Assembly (NCBI GenBank): GCA_964035795.1
Contig: OZ038320.1
Span: 9,942,671 to 10,006,670, forward strand
Source: Pterobdella sp. o SKG-2022
Taxonomy: Eukaryota > Annelida > Clitellata > Hirudinida > Piscicolidae
DNA: 64,000 nt
Reading direction: 5' to 3'
Positions 25,995-38,953 of this stretch are shown one piece after another. The translations under genes were made by a program, and so were the position numbers. Numbering within the stretch: the stretch's first letter is position 1; every line of letters begins with the position of its first letter. The notes under the pieces were generated by a model that was not told where the DNA came from, did no database searches, and saw only the letters and a program-made list of their open reading frames with translations.

Positions 25995-28039
25995 TACATT
26001 TTTACTAATGTAATGTTTTAGTCGAATATCTCAAGCCATTGGCTTATAAATACAAAGAAAAACGTAAAACGTAATTTTGAGTCAATTAATATTTTTTCTT
26101 TCCAGCTGAAGAGGTTTGATTCTCTTTCAAAAACGTTCCAATGGAACATTTAATAAATTATATAGGTATCATGAGAAGATGCGTTTTCTGGTCTAAAAAA
26201 ATTTTCTCAAATTGTTGTAAGTGGTCATCGTGAAAAAAATTTGTATTCATATTTTTGATATTCTTGAGAGATGTCTTGGTTACTTTGGTTGAAATAAAGA
26301 TTTATTGTAATAATGATAATTTTAAATAGCTTCCTTTTGCACGTTGCTTGTGGTCAAACTACGACTTACAACTTAGGCAATTATTTACCTCTTATCAGCT
26401 TTCATTTTGCTCATAACAATTTCTAATTTTTTATCGTTTTTTCCAAAATCATCTTTTTCCAGTATCTTTGAGATTATGTATGTTAATTTTTAAAAAATTT
26501 CCTTTTTTTAGAACCCTTTATCTGTTATTGCATCAATTTGCTCTGATCTGAGCAGATAACTAGGAAAAGTTCTTTTTTAGCAAAAAAAACAACCTTAAAA
26601 CAGTACTTAACAGTTTTATGAAGAAGATCATATTACAGAAATAAAAAGGGCAACAAAAAAATGAACAATGAAGTCTCTTGAGACCAATTTGCGATTCTAA
26701 ACAACTAATACCATACTTGAAGCTAATAAAAACCCTTTAAAACACAAAAAAATTTCGCTAGAATTATGTAAACTGAATATGAGGAAAAATGTTAAGTTCA
26801 ACTTCAAGAAACTATTTATAGTTTTTACGTATCCCTGCCAGTTATGTGCTCACAAGACGAACGCTTTCTGAAAAAAATAAAAAACAAGAAATACACTTTG
26901 AAATTTTATTTTTGTAATAAAAAGCTTCGTACAATAATTGGATTATTAAATTGAGCAATTGTATTTCTATCAAATTGTATTGCGTTGAAAAATTTTTATT
27001 CACAAGTAAATGCAAATCTAAAGCATAGAGATTTCAAAATCTAAATTTTTTTATTCTCATATAAAATACCGCAAGAAAATAGTAAGAAAATAGTTTTGTA
27101 CTGGTTCCAAAGATGAAAATGAGAATATTATTAAATATGTCAATCTACTTTCATTCCATAAGAAGTTTTTCAACTTTAAGAGTCTGTTTAAAAAAAAATA
27201 TTTCTAAATCATCATAGTTTTAAAACTTAGTTTAATAGCGCTATGTTATTAATAATACTATTTTGAAAAAATATAAAAATTTAAAGCTATTATGAGATAA
27301 ATGATGGTGCAACTCGATTATAGGTATTATTTAGATTTTTAAGTTGACACTCGAGCCTTGTGAAACTAATCCATTATACACTATTATAGCTAAAAAATCC
27401 AAAATCCATGATGATTCTAATTTTTCTAGCATTAAATTTTTATCTGATTCAATTCATCAAACCGTATAAAATTTTTTGACATAATATGCATCATTTAAAT
27501 TTTGAAAATATCAATTGAGGATTCATACATTTATATAGAATAAAAGCTATAATTTTTTATAAGTATAGCCTCATCATAAAACGTTAGCTAACGTAGCTTT
27601 TATTTCAAATGAATGTATGAATCCTCGATTGATGCTTTCAAAGTTTAATTATTATACAAAACATACATAAGGTGTCTCTGAAAAGATGCATTATAAAACA
27701 ATATCATCTCTAATAAAGATGTCTAATGTTTCTAATGGTGAAGCTTAAATTATAAGTCTTAGTTTTTAAAAAATGCATTTACCTCTTCGTATTCATAATA
27801 AAATTTATTAAAAGTTTCCTTTCATGTCGTGGTAAAAATTTTAGGAAATATGTCTGGCAGATTACATGTAACATCATGTATCAAATATTTAAATGTCATA
27901 AAAACACGAACGGTACGTATAAAGTCATAAGACTGTGAAAAAATATATAAACTCATTTTAAGTAATTTTTTCACTAACTTTCCCTGTTCATATACTCATG
28001 ACATCACTAGAACCTATTCAAAGCAGCCGGACAAGTTTT
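25995..28039. other. Intergenic, no gene seen
   Basis: About 2 kb between the NOMO 5' end and the stop codon of the Asn-rich frame. AT-rich, with one foldback element (27497-27647) and no exon I can support. Confidence 0.5.
27497..27647. mobile_element. Foldback element with ~52-bp arms
   Basis: The left arm (27498-27549) and right arm (27594-27646) are inverted copies at roughly 85% identity by eye. They share GAGGATTCATACATT and AATAAAAGCTA. The centre (CATCATAAAACGTTAGCTAACG) resembles sequence near 20845-20885 in a NOMO intron. It is non-coding, and no target duplication was identified. Confidence 0.65.
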
Positions 28040-31000
28040 TCACACGTAGAAGGTATCAGTAATTACCATGTTTGTGATATCTTTTTTTACTACAGTGCTA
28101 TTGGCATTATCAATTCTTTTCATTTGGATTTGGGTTTTCTCATTTTCATAGTTGTTTTTATTAGAATCGATATTATTGTTATTTTTGTTGTCAGTGTAGT
28201 TAATATTATTTTTTTTAATAATATTATGGCCATCATTATTGTTAATATTTTTATTACTATTATTATTGTTATTACTTTTATTATAATTGTTGTTGATGTT
28301 GTTAATCTGATTATTATTTTCTCCTTTCATATGAGTCTCTTTATAGTTACTGCTACCAACATTCTCAGTACATTTACTGTCTTCGGCCTCACAAGTACTG
28401 TGATAAGAGTTACTATTAATATCCATATTAATAACATTATTTTCAATATTATTATTATTATTATTATTGTTACAGCTTCTATCGTTCTGATTATTTCTGT
28501 TTTCTTCACACTTGATATAATCTTCAGGAATTTTTTCTTTATCATTATTCTTATTATTATTCTGACTTTTAGAGTTATATTCATTTTCATTGATTATGTC
28601 TTTGAAGATTAGAGCTGTATCGGTGTGGGCGTTAATATTTTTAGAACTAACATTATTAAGACTTTCATTGGTCGAGAATTTATTAACATTTTCATGAACT
28701 ATATTATTTGATAAGTTTGCATTCTGGTTTAACTTTTCACGATTTTCAGCTATTTTTTCACTTTCTATTTTTAAATTGAAAGAATCTTTTTGAGAATTAT
28801 TTAAAGAATTTGTGTCATGGCTTTGATTATGCTCTTCTGTTGAAGTTTTTTGCGTACCTTCATTTCCATTGAATTCTCTTATTGGCGTTTTGGTATTGAA
28901 ATTGTTTTTTTTCTTGTATTTTTTTAACAATTCGTCCAAGAATGCTTCTTCGTCTTCATAAAACTTTTTATACTTCGGTTTTTTTTCATTTTTTATTTCA
29001 GTATTTTCTGCATTCATGGCTGATAATTTTTCATAAACTTTTCCATTGCTGCTAATATCGTTTTTATCATTATTTTCACAATCATTGTTTTTATTATAAC
29101 TAATTTCATGTTCTTGTACAGATATATTACCTTCATTTTTTCCATTAGCACTTTTATTTAAACTTTCCCTATTATAATTTTTCTTTTTGTCGTTATTATT
29201 ATTTTTCTCATTAGAACTATTTCTAGGATGATTATTGGAAGGATAGTAAAAGTTAGATAACATCAACGAATAAAAATGACCCGAATTATTTTGTCTACTT
29301 TCATGATCAGTATAATTCAAATAATCAACACCTCTATAGCTATTTTTGCCTGTACCATCTTTCATATTACTAGAATTGATATTACTATTATCAATGGTTT
29401 CATCATTAATAAGAAAATTATTTTCATCATTAGGCAAAAATGTATCCTTATTAGTATTATGGCTCAAGCTTATAGGTTTAGAGTAGGTAAAAGGGTCGGC
29501 TGTTTCATAAACCTTGTCCAATGATTTTCTACGAGTGTTTACCTCTGGGCACCTCGTCTTGTCTTGTTGTATTGGAAACTTTGAGTATTTGGGTGTCTTT
29601 TTGTGGAATTTATTATAAGTCTCATTTTGTTTGTCAATGTTTGTAGTTTGTCTTTTGAATGTATCACTATTTTTATCGATTGTATTCATCTCTTGGTTGT
29701 ATGCGTTTATGTGTGTGTTAAATGTGTGTTCGTTTGTGTTGTTTTTCTCTATATTGGGGTACGTATCCAAATCCCAATCATTGAAAATACGTTTACTAGT
29801 CATTACAGACACACTGAAGCTCTTTGGAAATGGAAATTTGGAATCGAAATTAACGTCAGTTGATTCTCTGTTTCTGGTTCTTTTTTTTCTCATTACAACA
29901 TCTTCATCATCATCCTCATCTTTCTGAAAATTTTCATTATCAGCTTTTGAATTACTATCGCTGTTATTGTTACTTTTAATCATTCCGTGTGGTCTATGAC
30001 CCAATATATTTACAGTAGCTATGCTAGGAGAAGGGTAGATGCCACTTTTACAATACTTTTCGTTATTCATAGCACCGAAACATTCTTTATGAACGCTTAT
30101 ATTTGATTCGGTTGGCTTCCATACATTTATGTTTTTTTTGTTAATATCATTATAGTTGTTGGTTGTATGATGGCGTATAATACGACTGTCAACTATTTCT
30201 TCTTCCTCAGTAATGATTATTGATGTTATATATCTATTGGTAGGTCGGCTGTTTAAAGCACTGTTCATGTCAAATTCACGCATAGCTTGAGAATAATCTG
30301 GGGTGGTATTGACAATTTCACTTACGTTTCTATGGCTGTATGCCCCAAAAGATCTGGGATGAACGAGATTAACTTGGTTATTTAGGTTTCTGTAGCTTTG
30401 TGTAGCAAAAGATCTAGAGAAATTTTGATGCTTATTGTTTTTAATGTTGTTCACCGTTTTATTAGTGTATGTGTTGAAGCTGCTGGTATATTGTTGATTT
30501 TTGTTGACAATGTTGATTATATTTTCATGTGTATAATTGCTTGAAAATATGCTGTAATTGTTTGTGGGTGAGTGGTCTAGTCTGGCGCCATAACTTTTGC
30601 ATTTTATAACGTTAGAGCTCATGGGGGCTGTCTTATTTTTTATGGAGCTGATTATATTAGTTCCAAAGTCATAATTTTCACTCTTGTTTCTTGGTTTTTT
30701 AATACTATACTCATAATCTTGAATTCTATTACAATCTTGACTGTTCCTATTTATAGAATTGTTATTTTCAAAATATCTTTCCATAGTGTCATCGATGTGA
30801 GAGGTATTTACTGGCTCGTTATTATCAAAGACTGATATGTCATCTGAATCTTGGAATGAACCGACCAGCTGTCTAGACATTTGTCTGGAAGAAAACATAG
30901 ATTTAGGAAAGGTTGAAAAATATGGTCTTGTGCTATCGATGGAACGGCTGTGTGTGAAACTCTTCATATCATTTGTACTGTTGTTGTAAGGTAAGAGTTT

Positions 31001-32369
31001 GTCATTGCGTGGTGGGATGTTAACAAGTTTGCTAGTGTTATTGACTGAATTATGATTTTCTTTATTATTTTTCTTTTTATTTACATTGTTTATGTTAGGT
31101 GTATTCTCATAAATACTATTCAAATCAGCATCGAAGCAGTTTCTGTTATTAGAATTATTAGTTCCGAATTCATTTTTATTTTTAATATTGTTATAGATCC
31201 TATTAATTTCGATGAATTCATTGGGAGTGTAATCAGTGCAATAAGAATCAACAGAAAGGCATTCCAATTCCGGGTCTGAACCGCTTAAACTGCTTAAATA
31301 TCTATTGTTATTTATATCCAAACTATCATTATCATTATTATATTTCATACTTTTCACATTTATATCATTAATACCGTTATTTTTATATGATTTATCACCA
31401 TTGTTATTACTAATAATAAAACGGCTTTTACTCTCACCATTGTTATTACTAATAATAAAACGGCTTTTACTTTCACCATTGTTATTATTAAAGACACTAT
31501 CATTAGTATTGTATTTTTCTTTAGCATTAAAAAGTTCAATTTGAGAGTGTTTGGAGTTTTGATCTTTATTCTTTGTATTGTTTGTGTTATTTTTTTTGTT
31601 GATGTTATTGTTGTCATTAAAACTATCAATACAATTTGTATTACTGATATTATCATTAATTTTATTGTTATTAACATGATTGTTCATATTGGGGGTGATA
31701 TTCTTATGTTGATAATTTTTTAGATTCCTATGGAAGAGGGAAGACATAATATATTTCTTTTCATTGTTTCTATTTTTTATTTTTTTCTTACAATTTTTAT
31801 CATTTTTATTTTTATTATTACTATTATTATTGTTATTTTGATCATTATTGATGCTATTTTGCTTAGAAATGCTACTTAAAAGAGATTTGGTGTTCTCGTA
31901 TATGTTCTCATCCTTGTAGTATGTGTTGTGATAACCATTATATGCTTTGTTACTTTCATTGTTACTATTACTTTTATTATTCATATTATTTTTATTATTT
32001 TTTTTATTATTTTTATTATTATTAATGATAGTATTGTAGTTACTAGCTTGTAACGGTATTTCTTCATGCTTTTGTTCACAATTAGGTCGTATGTATTTAT
32101 TAACATCATCATTGTTATTTGCAATTATATTAATGTTTTCACCATCACTTCCCTTATTGTTATTATTTTTACTATTTATATCTATATTATTGCTTTTTTT
32201 ATTTACATTTATATTATTATTTCCATTATTTTTGACATTAATAAAAGTACATCGGTCATTTTGTACAACTTCACCAAGGATAATGTTCATATTCTCATAA
32301 GTTTTGTTTTCGATATTATCATTGCAGTCATCTTCGTTATTAATAATATCATTATTATTATTATTGTTG

Positions 32370-32445
<76 letters not shown>

Positions 32446-33421
32446 CAATATGATCATTATATCCATTTGAGTTTGATGTAGTTGTATTATTTTTGTTTTT
32501 CTCCATTGAATCCAACCTTTTTTGCAATTCTTTAATTTGCACTTTTATACGATCCTTCTCCATTTGTATCGTATCCGTTATAAGATTTGATGTAACCTTG
32601 TCTATAGGCTGTGTTTTATGTTTAATTGTATGCTCATTATACCTTGCACCACCGTTTGCTGTTGCTTCTTTTGTTATCAGTATATTATTAATATTATCAA
32701 TGCTTTCATTACCATTAGTATCATCATTGAAGTCATTGTCTTTTATAGAAACATCGTTATCATAACCACCACTAATATTTTTATTATTATCCCTATTATT
32801 AGTGCTAATATTATTACCGTTTACTTTGTCAAAAGGTCGCATTTGATCCGTGTCATTTGTGGCATTCCTTCTGTGGTAATGGGCCCCGTAATAATTTTTA
32901 TACCTACTATTGCATGCTCTACTACTTTCTATACCAGTCGTTGAAATAGTATTATTGGTTTTATTATTACTTTTGTTTTTGTTCTCTTGTATCACAGGCT
33001 TGTTTTGGTGACTACCTAAAGATTTTTTTAACTTATGAAAAAAACTGAATTTTTGAGCTTTTGATTCTTGCATTGATTCATTGTACAGTTTCGGTATATC
33101 TTCTATACTATTCACTTCATTTATTTTTGTATCTCTTTGTTCTTCTGCTCGTTGGTATCTTTGTTTTTTTCTGGTGTTATTAATACTTTGCTTAAACTCT
33201 GTACCAACGAGAGGTTTCAAATGGCCATTAGAGGAGTTTGCAGCTGATATTCGCATTGATCTTTTATCTTCTTCAAGTAAATTTTGTTCGTAAAAGTAAT
33301 CATAATCGAAGTAGTTGTAGCAAGGTATGCTGGCGTATTCATTTTCTTCTTCGTCATCTTCATCACCAAACACTATTATTGTTTTATTTGGCGAGGTTTT
33401 ATCTTCGTATTTGTGTAGCAT
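28040..33421 (-). CDS. Giant Asn-rich low-complexity protein, unknown function
   Basis: A single uninterrupted frame of 1793 codons with ATG at 33421 and TGA at 28040. A 5.4-kb stop-free frame in DNA this AT-rich argues strongly for selection on protein. Composition is dominated by Asn, with Asp, Lys, Ser, Ile and Tyr. The least repetitive parts are the N-terminus (TIIVFGDEDDEEENEYASI, then KFSFFHKLKKSLG), a middle section with two imperfect ~20-residue repeats (RSFATQSYRN and RSFGAYSHRN, about residues 1000-1045), and a C-terminal charged helix (EDEEAFLDELLKKYKKK). A 13-residue tandem repeat (ESKSRFIISNNNG) lies near residues 647-680, and an Asn run near 325-361. I see no known domain, signal peptide or membrane helix. 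Extra exons cannot be excluded. It is probably a largely disordered intracellular protein; function unknown. Confidence 0.7.
32338..32446. repeat. (TTA)n / Asn-codon microsatellite inside the coding frame
   Basis: A run of ATT/TTA triplets that reads as a long AAT (Asn) tract, broken by a few Asp codons, on the minus strand within the 1793-codon frame. It is the purest of many AAT tracts across 28.2-32.8 kb and is likely length-polymorphic in whole codons. Confidence 0.9.
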
Positions 33422-34757
33422 TTTTAAACTTTGATGAAATAATTTTGATTTTCTTTTTGAAATGGGTTTTTTATTTTGTTTTTTTTATTTCTTAAAAAGT
33501 TGAAAGAAAGTATAGATAGCTTTCACTTGTAGTATATTAATTAATATTAAAAATGAATTTGTTCAGTTCCAACTTTCATTTCAAATAGCTTTATTTATTT
33601 TTAATCTTTTCAATTCTTCTCTTGCTTAACCTGTAATTAGTTAACAGTTGTATAATAATCACAGTAAGAAAATGAAATATATTTAACTGAAAGATTCAAA
33701 CTAAAACCTATCTTAATTTTTTTATTTGTACTTAGTAGTAAGCTTTTACCATTGTCAATCATCAGGTGAGCTCATCGGATCGATATTTATTAAAAATGAA
33801 CTTATATTACCAGCAAAAAGTCAAAACGCATGTTGATGGTATAATATAATAAAAATTCATATTAAAATGCTGAAGTGAAACTTTGAATAATGTAAGAAAT
33901 GAATACTTGAATTGGTAGACTTTCATCTTTCAAAAATTTCAATGCTCTCCGACATGGCAACAACTCAACATGAAAAACTATAAAAATCTATGGAACTATT
34001 TAAAAATTTTAACAAATGACATAAAAATATTTCAAACGTTACTGGTTACTGCTTATATAAATGGTAAACTCTATATACCACGACTAACAGTCAAGTCTAT
34101 TCAATTGCTGTGATAGGCCATGTCTAATTATGAATGCGTCTAACTCATTATTTTGCATATATAGGTGTGCTATAAATAAATCAATTGACCTGCATAGCTT
34201 GAGTGGAAGGGTATAAATGCAGGAGTACCGAAGTTGGTCTACTTGGTACCTGTGTTAAATGGAACCGTGACAAGCACAAGACAATCAGTAGATATTCCCA
34301 AATACAAACCATATGTATACTAATCATTATAGTTTTTTCTCGAATTATTTTATGTTTGAACTTTTTGAAATTTAAAGTTGACTTTTAAGAATTACACACT
34401 ATATTTGTTTAAGTAACGAATACCTCAAGAATGAGCTTATTAAATATTTGTTTATTGAAAATGTTTGATTCAGATTATATGTTAAGAACCCTTTAAAGAA
34501 TTGTTTTATAGTTTATAGTAATAAAAACAATAAAATAATGAACAAAACTTCAAACAAAAAATAAAATGCTAAAATATTTTCAATAAATTACCGAAAAGCT
34601 TTTGGCACAACTTACCTTATTTGTAACTTCAATCAATTTTGTTCAGTAGAACATATTGTTTAAACTTTTTAAAAACATCTTATTCAGGCGTTTTTACTTC
34701 ATCTTCAACTTTTTTGATTATTTTCTTATGAAACTTTCGTTATGAGTCAATACATAG
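33422..34757. other. Region upstream of the Asn-rich frame, no gene seen
   Basis: AT-rich DNA, presumably with the promoter of the minus-strand Asn-rich gene. No recognisable exon or repeat was found. Confidence 0.45.
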
Positions 34758-35390
34758 CTAAAAAATTAAAATTAAAATTAATAACCCAAATAAGATTTTT
34801 TTCCACAAAGCTCTATTTTTTGCCATTATTAGCAGTTCCATTAAGTCTTCGTGACTGTCGAACATTATGTTTTGAGTTTTCAAATCTCTCTTAGTGCAGT
34901 TGGTAAAATTATTGTTGCTCTTCCCACCAAAAGTTTTGATGTAGCTAGTACATAGCTCTTTGCACCGATCTGGATCTCGCCTCAAAATTCAATGAGCTCA
35001 GCTTTTGCATTTTTTTTTCTTTTGTATATTTTTCCGATTTCAATATCTTTGGACAAAATACTGCCACCAATTGTCTTAAAAGACGGAGATGAAAAGAATT
35101 TAAACTGGTTTTATCAGTTTTTGTGAGAGCCCAGTTTCCACACTTGTATAGCAGGATTAGCATCACGTAAGCATTGTACGATCTAACTTTTTTCCTTGTT
35201 GATAGTTTCTCTCTTTTCCAAAGTTTCCAAAGATTGTTTATGGCTGATATTGTTAATGTCTTACGGATTCTTATTTCTTGCTTCGCTGATAGTATTGCTC
35301 CAAAATTTTTGAAACCAAAACTATTTTGGTTTTTGTAACTTATTTTGACTATTTCTGTTTTGTTTTCATTTTCTATAATTGATGGTGATA
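34758..35390 (-). mobile_element. LINE (non-LTR retrotransposon) 3' fragment, frameshifted
   Basis: Minus-strand frames 34945-35559 and 34758-34985 together resemble the post-reverse-transcriptase C-terminus of LINE ORF2 proteins. They contain KNFGAILSAKQEIRIRKTL, then YNAYVMLILLYKCGNWALTK (the usual position of the YN..VLPILLYGCETW-type motif), then a LRRDPD-like segment after a frameshift. The RT palm and endonuclease parts are absent. It is an old 5'-truncated copy of a group different from that at 54.7-55.9 kb. Confidence 0.75.
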
Positions 35391-35559
35391 TAAAAAGTAG
35401 ATAAGAGCAAAAATTCTTCAAGTTTAGAAAAAACCGTTTATATTGCAATAAATATGCACAAACAGAACAAAAAAAAAGAACTTCACATTCGACTGAAACT
35501 GAAATGAATGCATAAATAACATGAGAGAGAACACAAAGGTTCCAAAGCATGTTTTGCAA

Positions 35560-36707
35560 AAGAATGCTTGTTTTTCTCTAATGATTCAAATGAACAGATC
35601 AAGGTATAGTTTCTTCTAATCAATTAGGAGCTAAGTGCGTTCCAAACAAGAACCTAAGGACGATAATATTTCAAAGCATGTTTTGCAAATGAAGTTTCTA
35701 TTTTTTGCTTTCAAACAGATCAATGATGCTTTGAAAAAATGCCACAATACTTTAACTACAAAATTTGGTATGTCTTTGAAGATTAGAAGGATAAGCTCCA
35801 AGTAAGAATAGGTTTTATTTTAAAAAACTTCATTAACTGGTTATTTCATTTCCATCACTGCAACGTGCGTAGTTTTTTTTATCTTAGTTGAAAATTTTGA
35901 CTACCTTTTTGTTCTAAGTAATGAAGTTTAGTAATAATTCAAACAGAACATTCGAATTGCACAAAGCTACAACTCCAAATTAATAAATTTCATGCTTTGA
36001 CAAACTTATAGACAAGAAGCATATTAAATAAAAAAATTAGAAATCAGCGGATGAATTGAAATAAGTAGAAACTTGAAAAGCTATACTCTGGCTTTGAAAC
36101 TTACTATGTGACTCTTATTAAAAATAACAAGTTATTGAAATAAAATTTCAAAATTTATTTTGATCACCAAACTTGTATTTCTGTTTAACATTTTGCAAAT
36201 CAAAACATTCCTCAAAACTAATATTAGCAGTGATAGTAATGATAATAATAATGATCACCATAAGAAAAAACTATTAATTATATCAATAATTTGAGTTCTT
36301 TAAAAATATAATTATTAAAATTACAGAATGAAATAAAAATAATGATAAAAACCGTAAAATATATATATGATAGATGGATAATATATATGAATAAAAAAAT
36401 TATAAATTCAAATAACAGAATTAAAATCATCCAAACTCACTTTTAAAATTTTAAACTAACCAACATTCTAACTACACTAAAGCTATTTTATTTATGATAT
36501 TATTTCTATTGTTCTTTTGTTGTATTATCACTATGAATAAGAAAAGCAATATTATCATCATCAATATTATTCACACGCAGTCAAGTCAAACTGTAGCTAA
36601 TATTTTTTCTTCTAATTGTTGAATCCATTACAATTTCATCACCATGTTACTATTATTATTGTTGTTATTATTGTCCTTATTACTATCATTTTTAATAGCA
36701 CGGCTTC
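35560..36707. other. Downstream of the RNF126-like gene, probably including its 3' UTR
   Basis: AT-rich, trinucleotide-rich sequence with no gene. TTTATT near 36487-36492 would read AATAAA on the minus strand, a candidate polyadenylation signal for the RNF126-like transcript. Confidence 0.4.
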
Positions 36708-38882
36708 TCAGTCCAAGTTCAACTGATCCACATAAGCATTACCTGAAACAGTGTGTTTAAAGTGATTGTTGTTTCATAATGATTTGAATTTATATTAATA
36801 AAAGTTTTAGAATATAAGTAAATAATGAAAAATATTATGAACGAAGGAATATACTATCCTAATATAAATATAGAAAACAATATAACAGAATAAAAAAGAA
36901 AGTTTTCAACTGATAAAAAACAATTAAAAATAACCAGCAAAAATTTTGAATATATAGAAAAACATAAAAAACATACATTTATAAGAAAACAGACAAAAAG
37001 ACACACAAAAACCTACCCGAATTTCTTCTATCAGTTCTGTTAATATCATTACTACTAGTTCCTATATTACCAGTGTTACTTCCGTTATTATTATTGATTA
37101 CAGTAGTATTACTATTAGTATTAATAGCGTTATTATCATTATTATGGTTAGAAGTTGTATTGCTGGGGTTGTTTTCTGTGCTTTGTTGGTTGTTTGTGTC
37201 TGTTTCTACTGCCTTCCTACATATCGGGCATGTTCCATGCTGAATAAAAATAATAATAAAAATATATTAAAAAAAAGGAATAATGATAACATAACAATAA
37301 TATTGACAACCTAGTAAACGAAAAAAACCTATGGAAACAAATAAGGCAAAATTATTTTCAATCTTGAGTTTTTTATTTATACTCATCCCTCAATTTTAAC
37401 GAAGTAATACATAATAATATGACAACAAGAACAATCGAGCAAATAGTACAAAACCCACCAATTCAAGCCAGGGTGTTATGCAATCCTGATGGTAGATGTG
37501 TTTGCACGGTAGTTGCCTAACCTGCGTGTAACAAATAAAAAGCTTGCAATGTTAATTCCACGGTGGCTATTTGTTTTAATATCTATATTGCTGTTTTTTT
37601 GTCCCAGTAACTGGGATTTAACAAAAGGAGGTTTAGATTGTTTATACCACTTGAATCATAACTTTAAAATAAGCCATATTATTTAGCACAAATTTGTATA
37701 CACTTCCAACCAAAGTCCACTTGAAGCGATCGAAAACTATAACACGCCGTTTTCAGACTTGGGTTATAAGCCTAGCAACTGTCAACTGTGACCACCCACC
37801 GAGCCAAATGGTAAAAACACCAGAATGAATTTCTCAACACTTACCGTGTCTACTATTATACGCACTATGAGAGAGCAGCCTGTGGATACAAGCGCTTGGT
37901 TGAATCAAGTTTAATGACGATTCCCCGGGAAATAAAATAACAAATATCATGAAAACTGTTATGAGCAGCACCCATTATAACAATCTCAAAAAGAAATTTT
38001 CACGATGAGAAACAGAACAATGAATATTTATTGTTGTTTACCTCCTCTTCCAGTATGAAGTCTTCCATACATACGTGACATTGGAGCTTTTTATCTGAAA
38101 AAAAAATTAAGTATATGAAAAAGTGATAGGCAATGTATAACGCAATGATGTTCACATGTTTATAAGTAACTTTTCGATTTCTTTAAAATAATTATCAGGT
38201 AGCTGGTGATGATTTTTTAAGAAATCGATGTTTGGTAATTAGGTCTTAAAACGGGGATAAAAAACAGCAAACTATAGGTCAATTTTTCAAATAAACAGGG
38301 GTTTCAATTCCACCTAGCTTGAAGTTATTGTTTTAAGTTCGAAAAAACATACGTTGTCTCAAAAAACTATTAATCATCATTGTTCTTAATTTTTAGCACC
38401 ACTTCCCTTTACTACATAGTTTGACCATTTAACTATTTTATACGAATCTTAAAATTATTATTAGTTGTGTTACTCTCATTATTTGTATCAAATTTTTATC
38501 ATTATAAGCATACTATTTATAACGTTAGTAATATAATATTTATAATATGCTTGAAAATATTGACTCAATTATCACTATTTTCGATGTTATTATTATTACC
38601 ATTATTATTATTATTATTTTCACTGACCAACTATGTCTTGTGAGACTTTGATGGTAGGAAGGTTCTCTATTGTGTCTTTACCTTGTTTGAATGATTTAAA
38701 CTATATGACAACAATGAGAAATATGTCAAAACGGAATAATTTATGAAAAAAATTTAATAAAAAAAGACAGAAATATTTTTTTATAAGTATGTGAATTGAT
38801 GAACATAGAGATAGGTTGATGGATGAAAAGAAAGATAGGTAGATAGATGGATGGATGGATAGATAGATAGATGGATAGATAT

Positions 38883-38953
<71 letters not shown>

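Noticed and set aside
28040..33300. Many plus-strand frames rich in Ile/Leu/Phe/Val
   Set aside because: They are antisense shadows of AAT/ATT-rich Asn coding on the minus strand; no independent coding signal.
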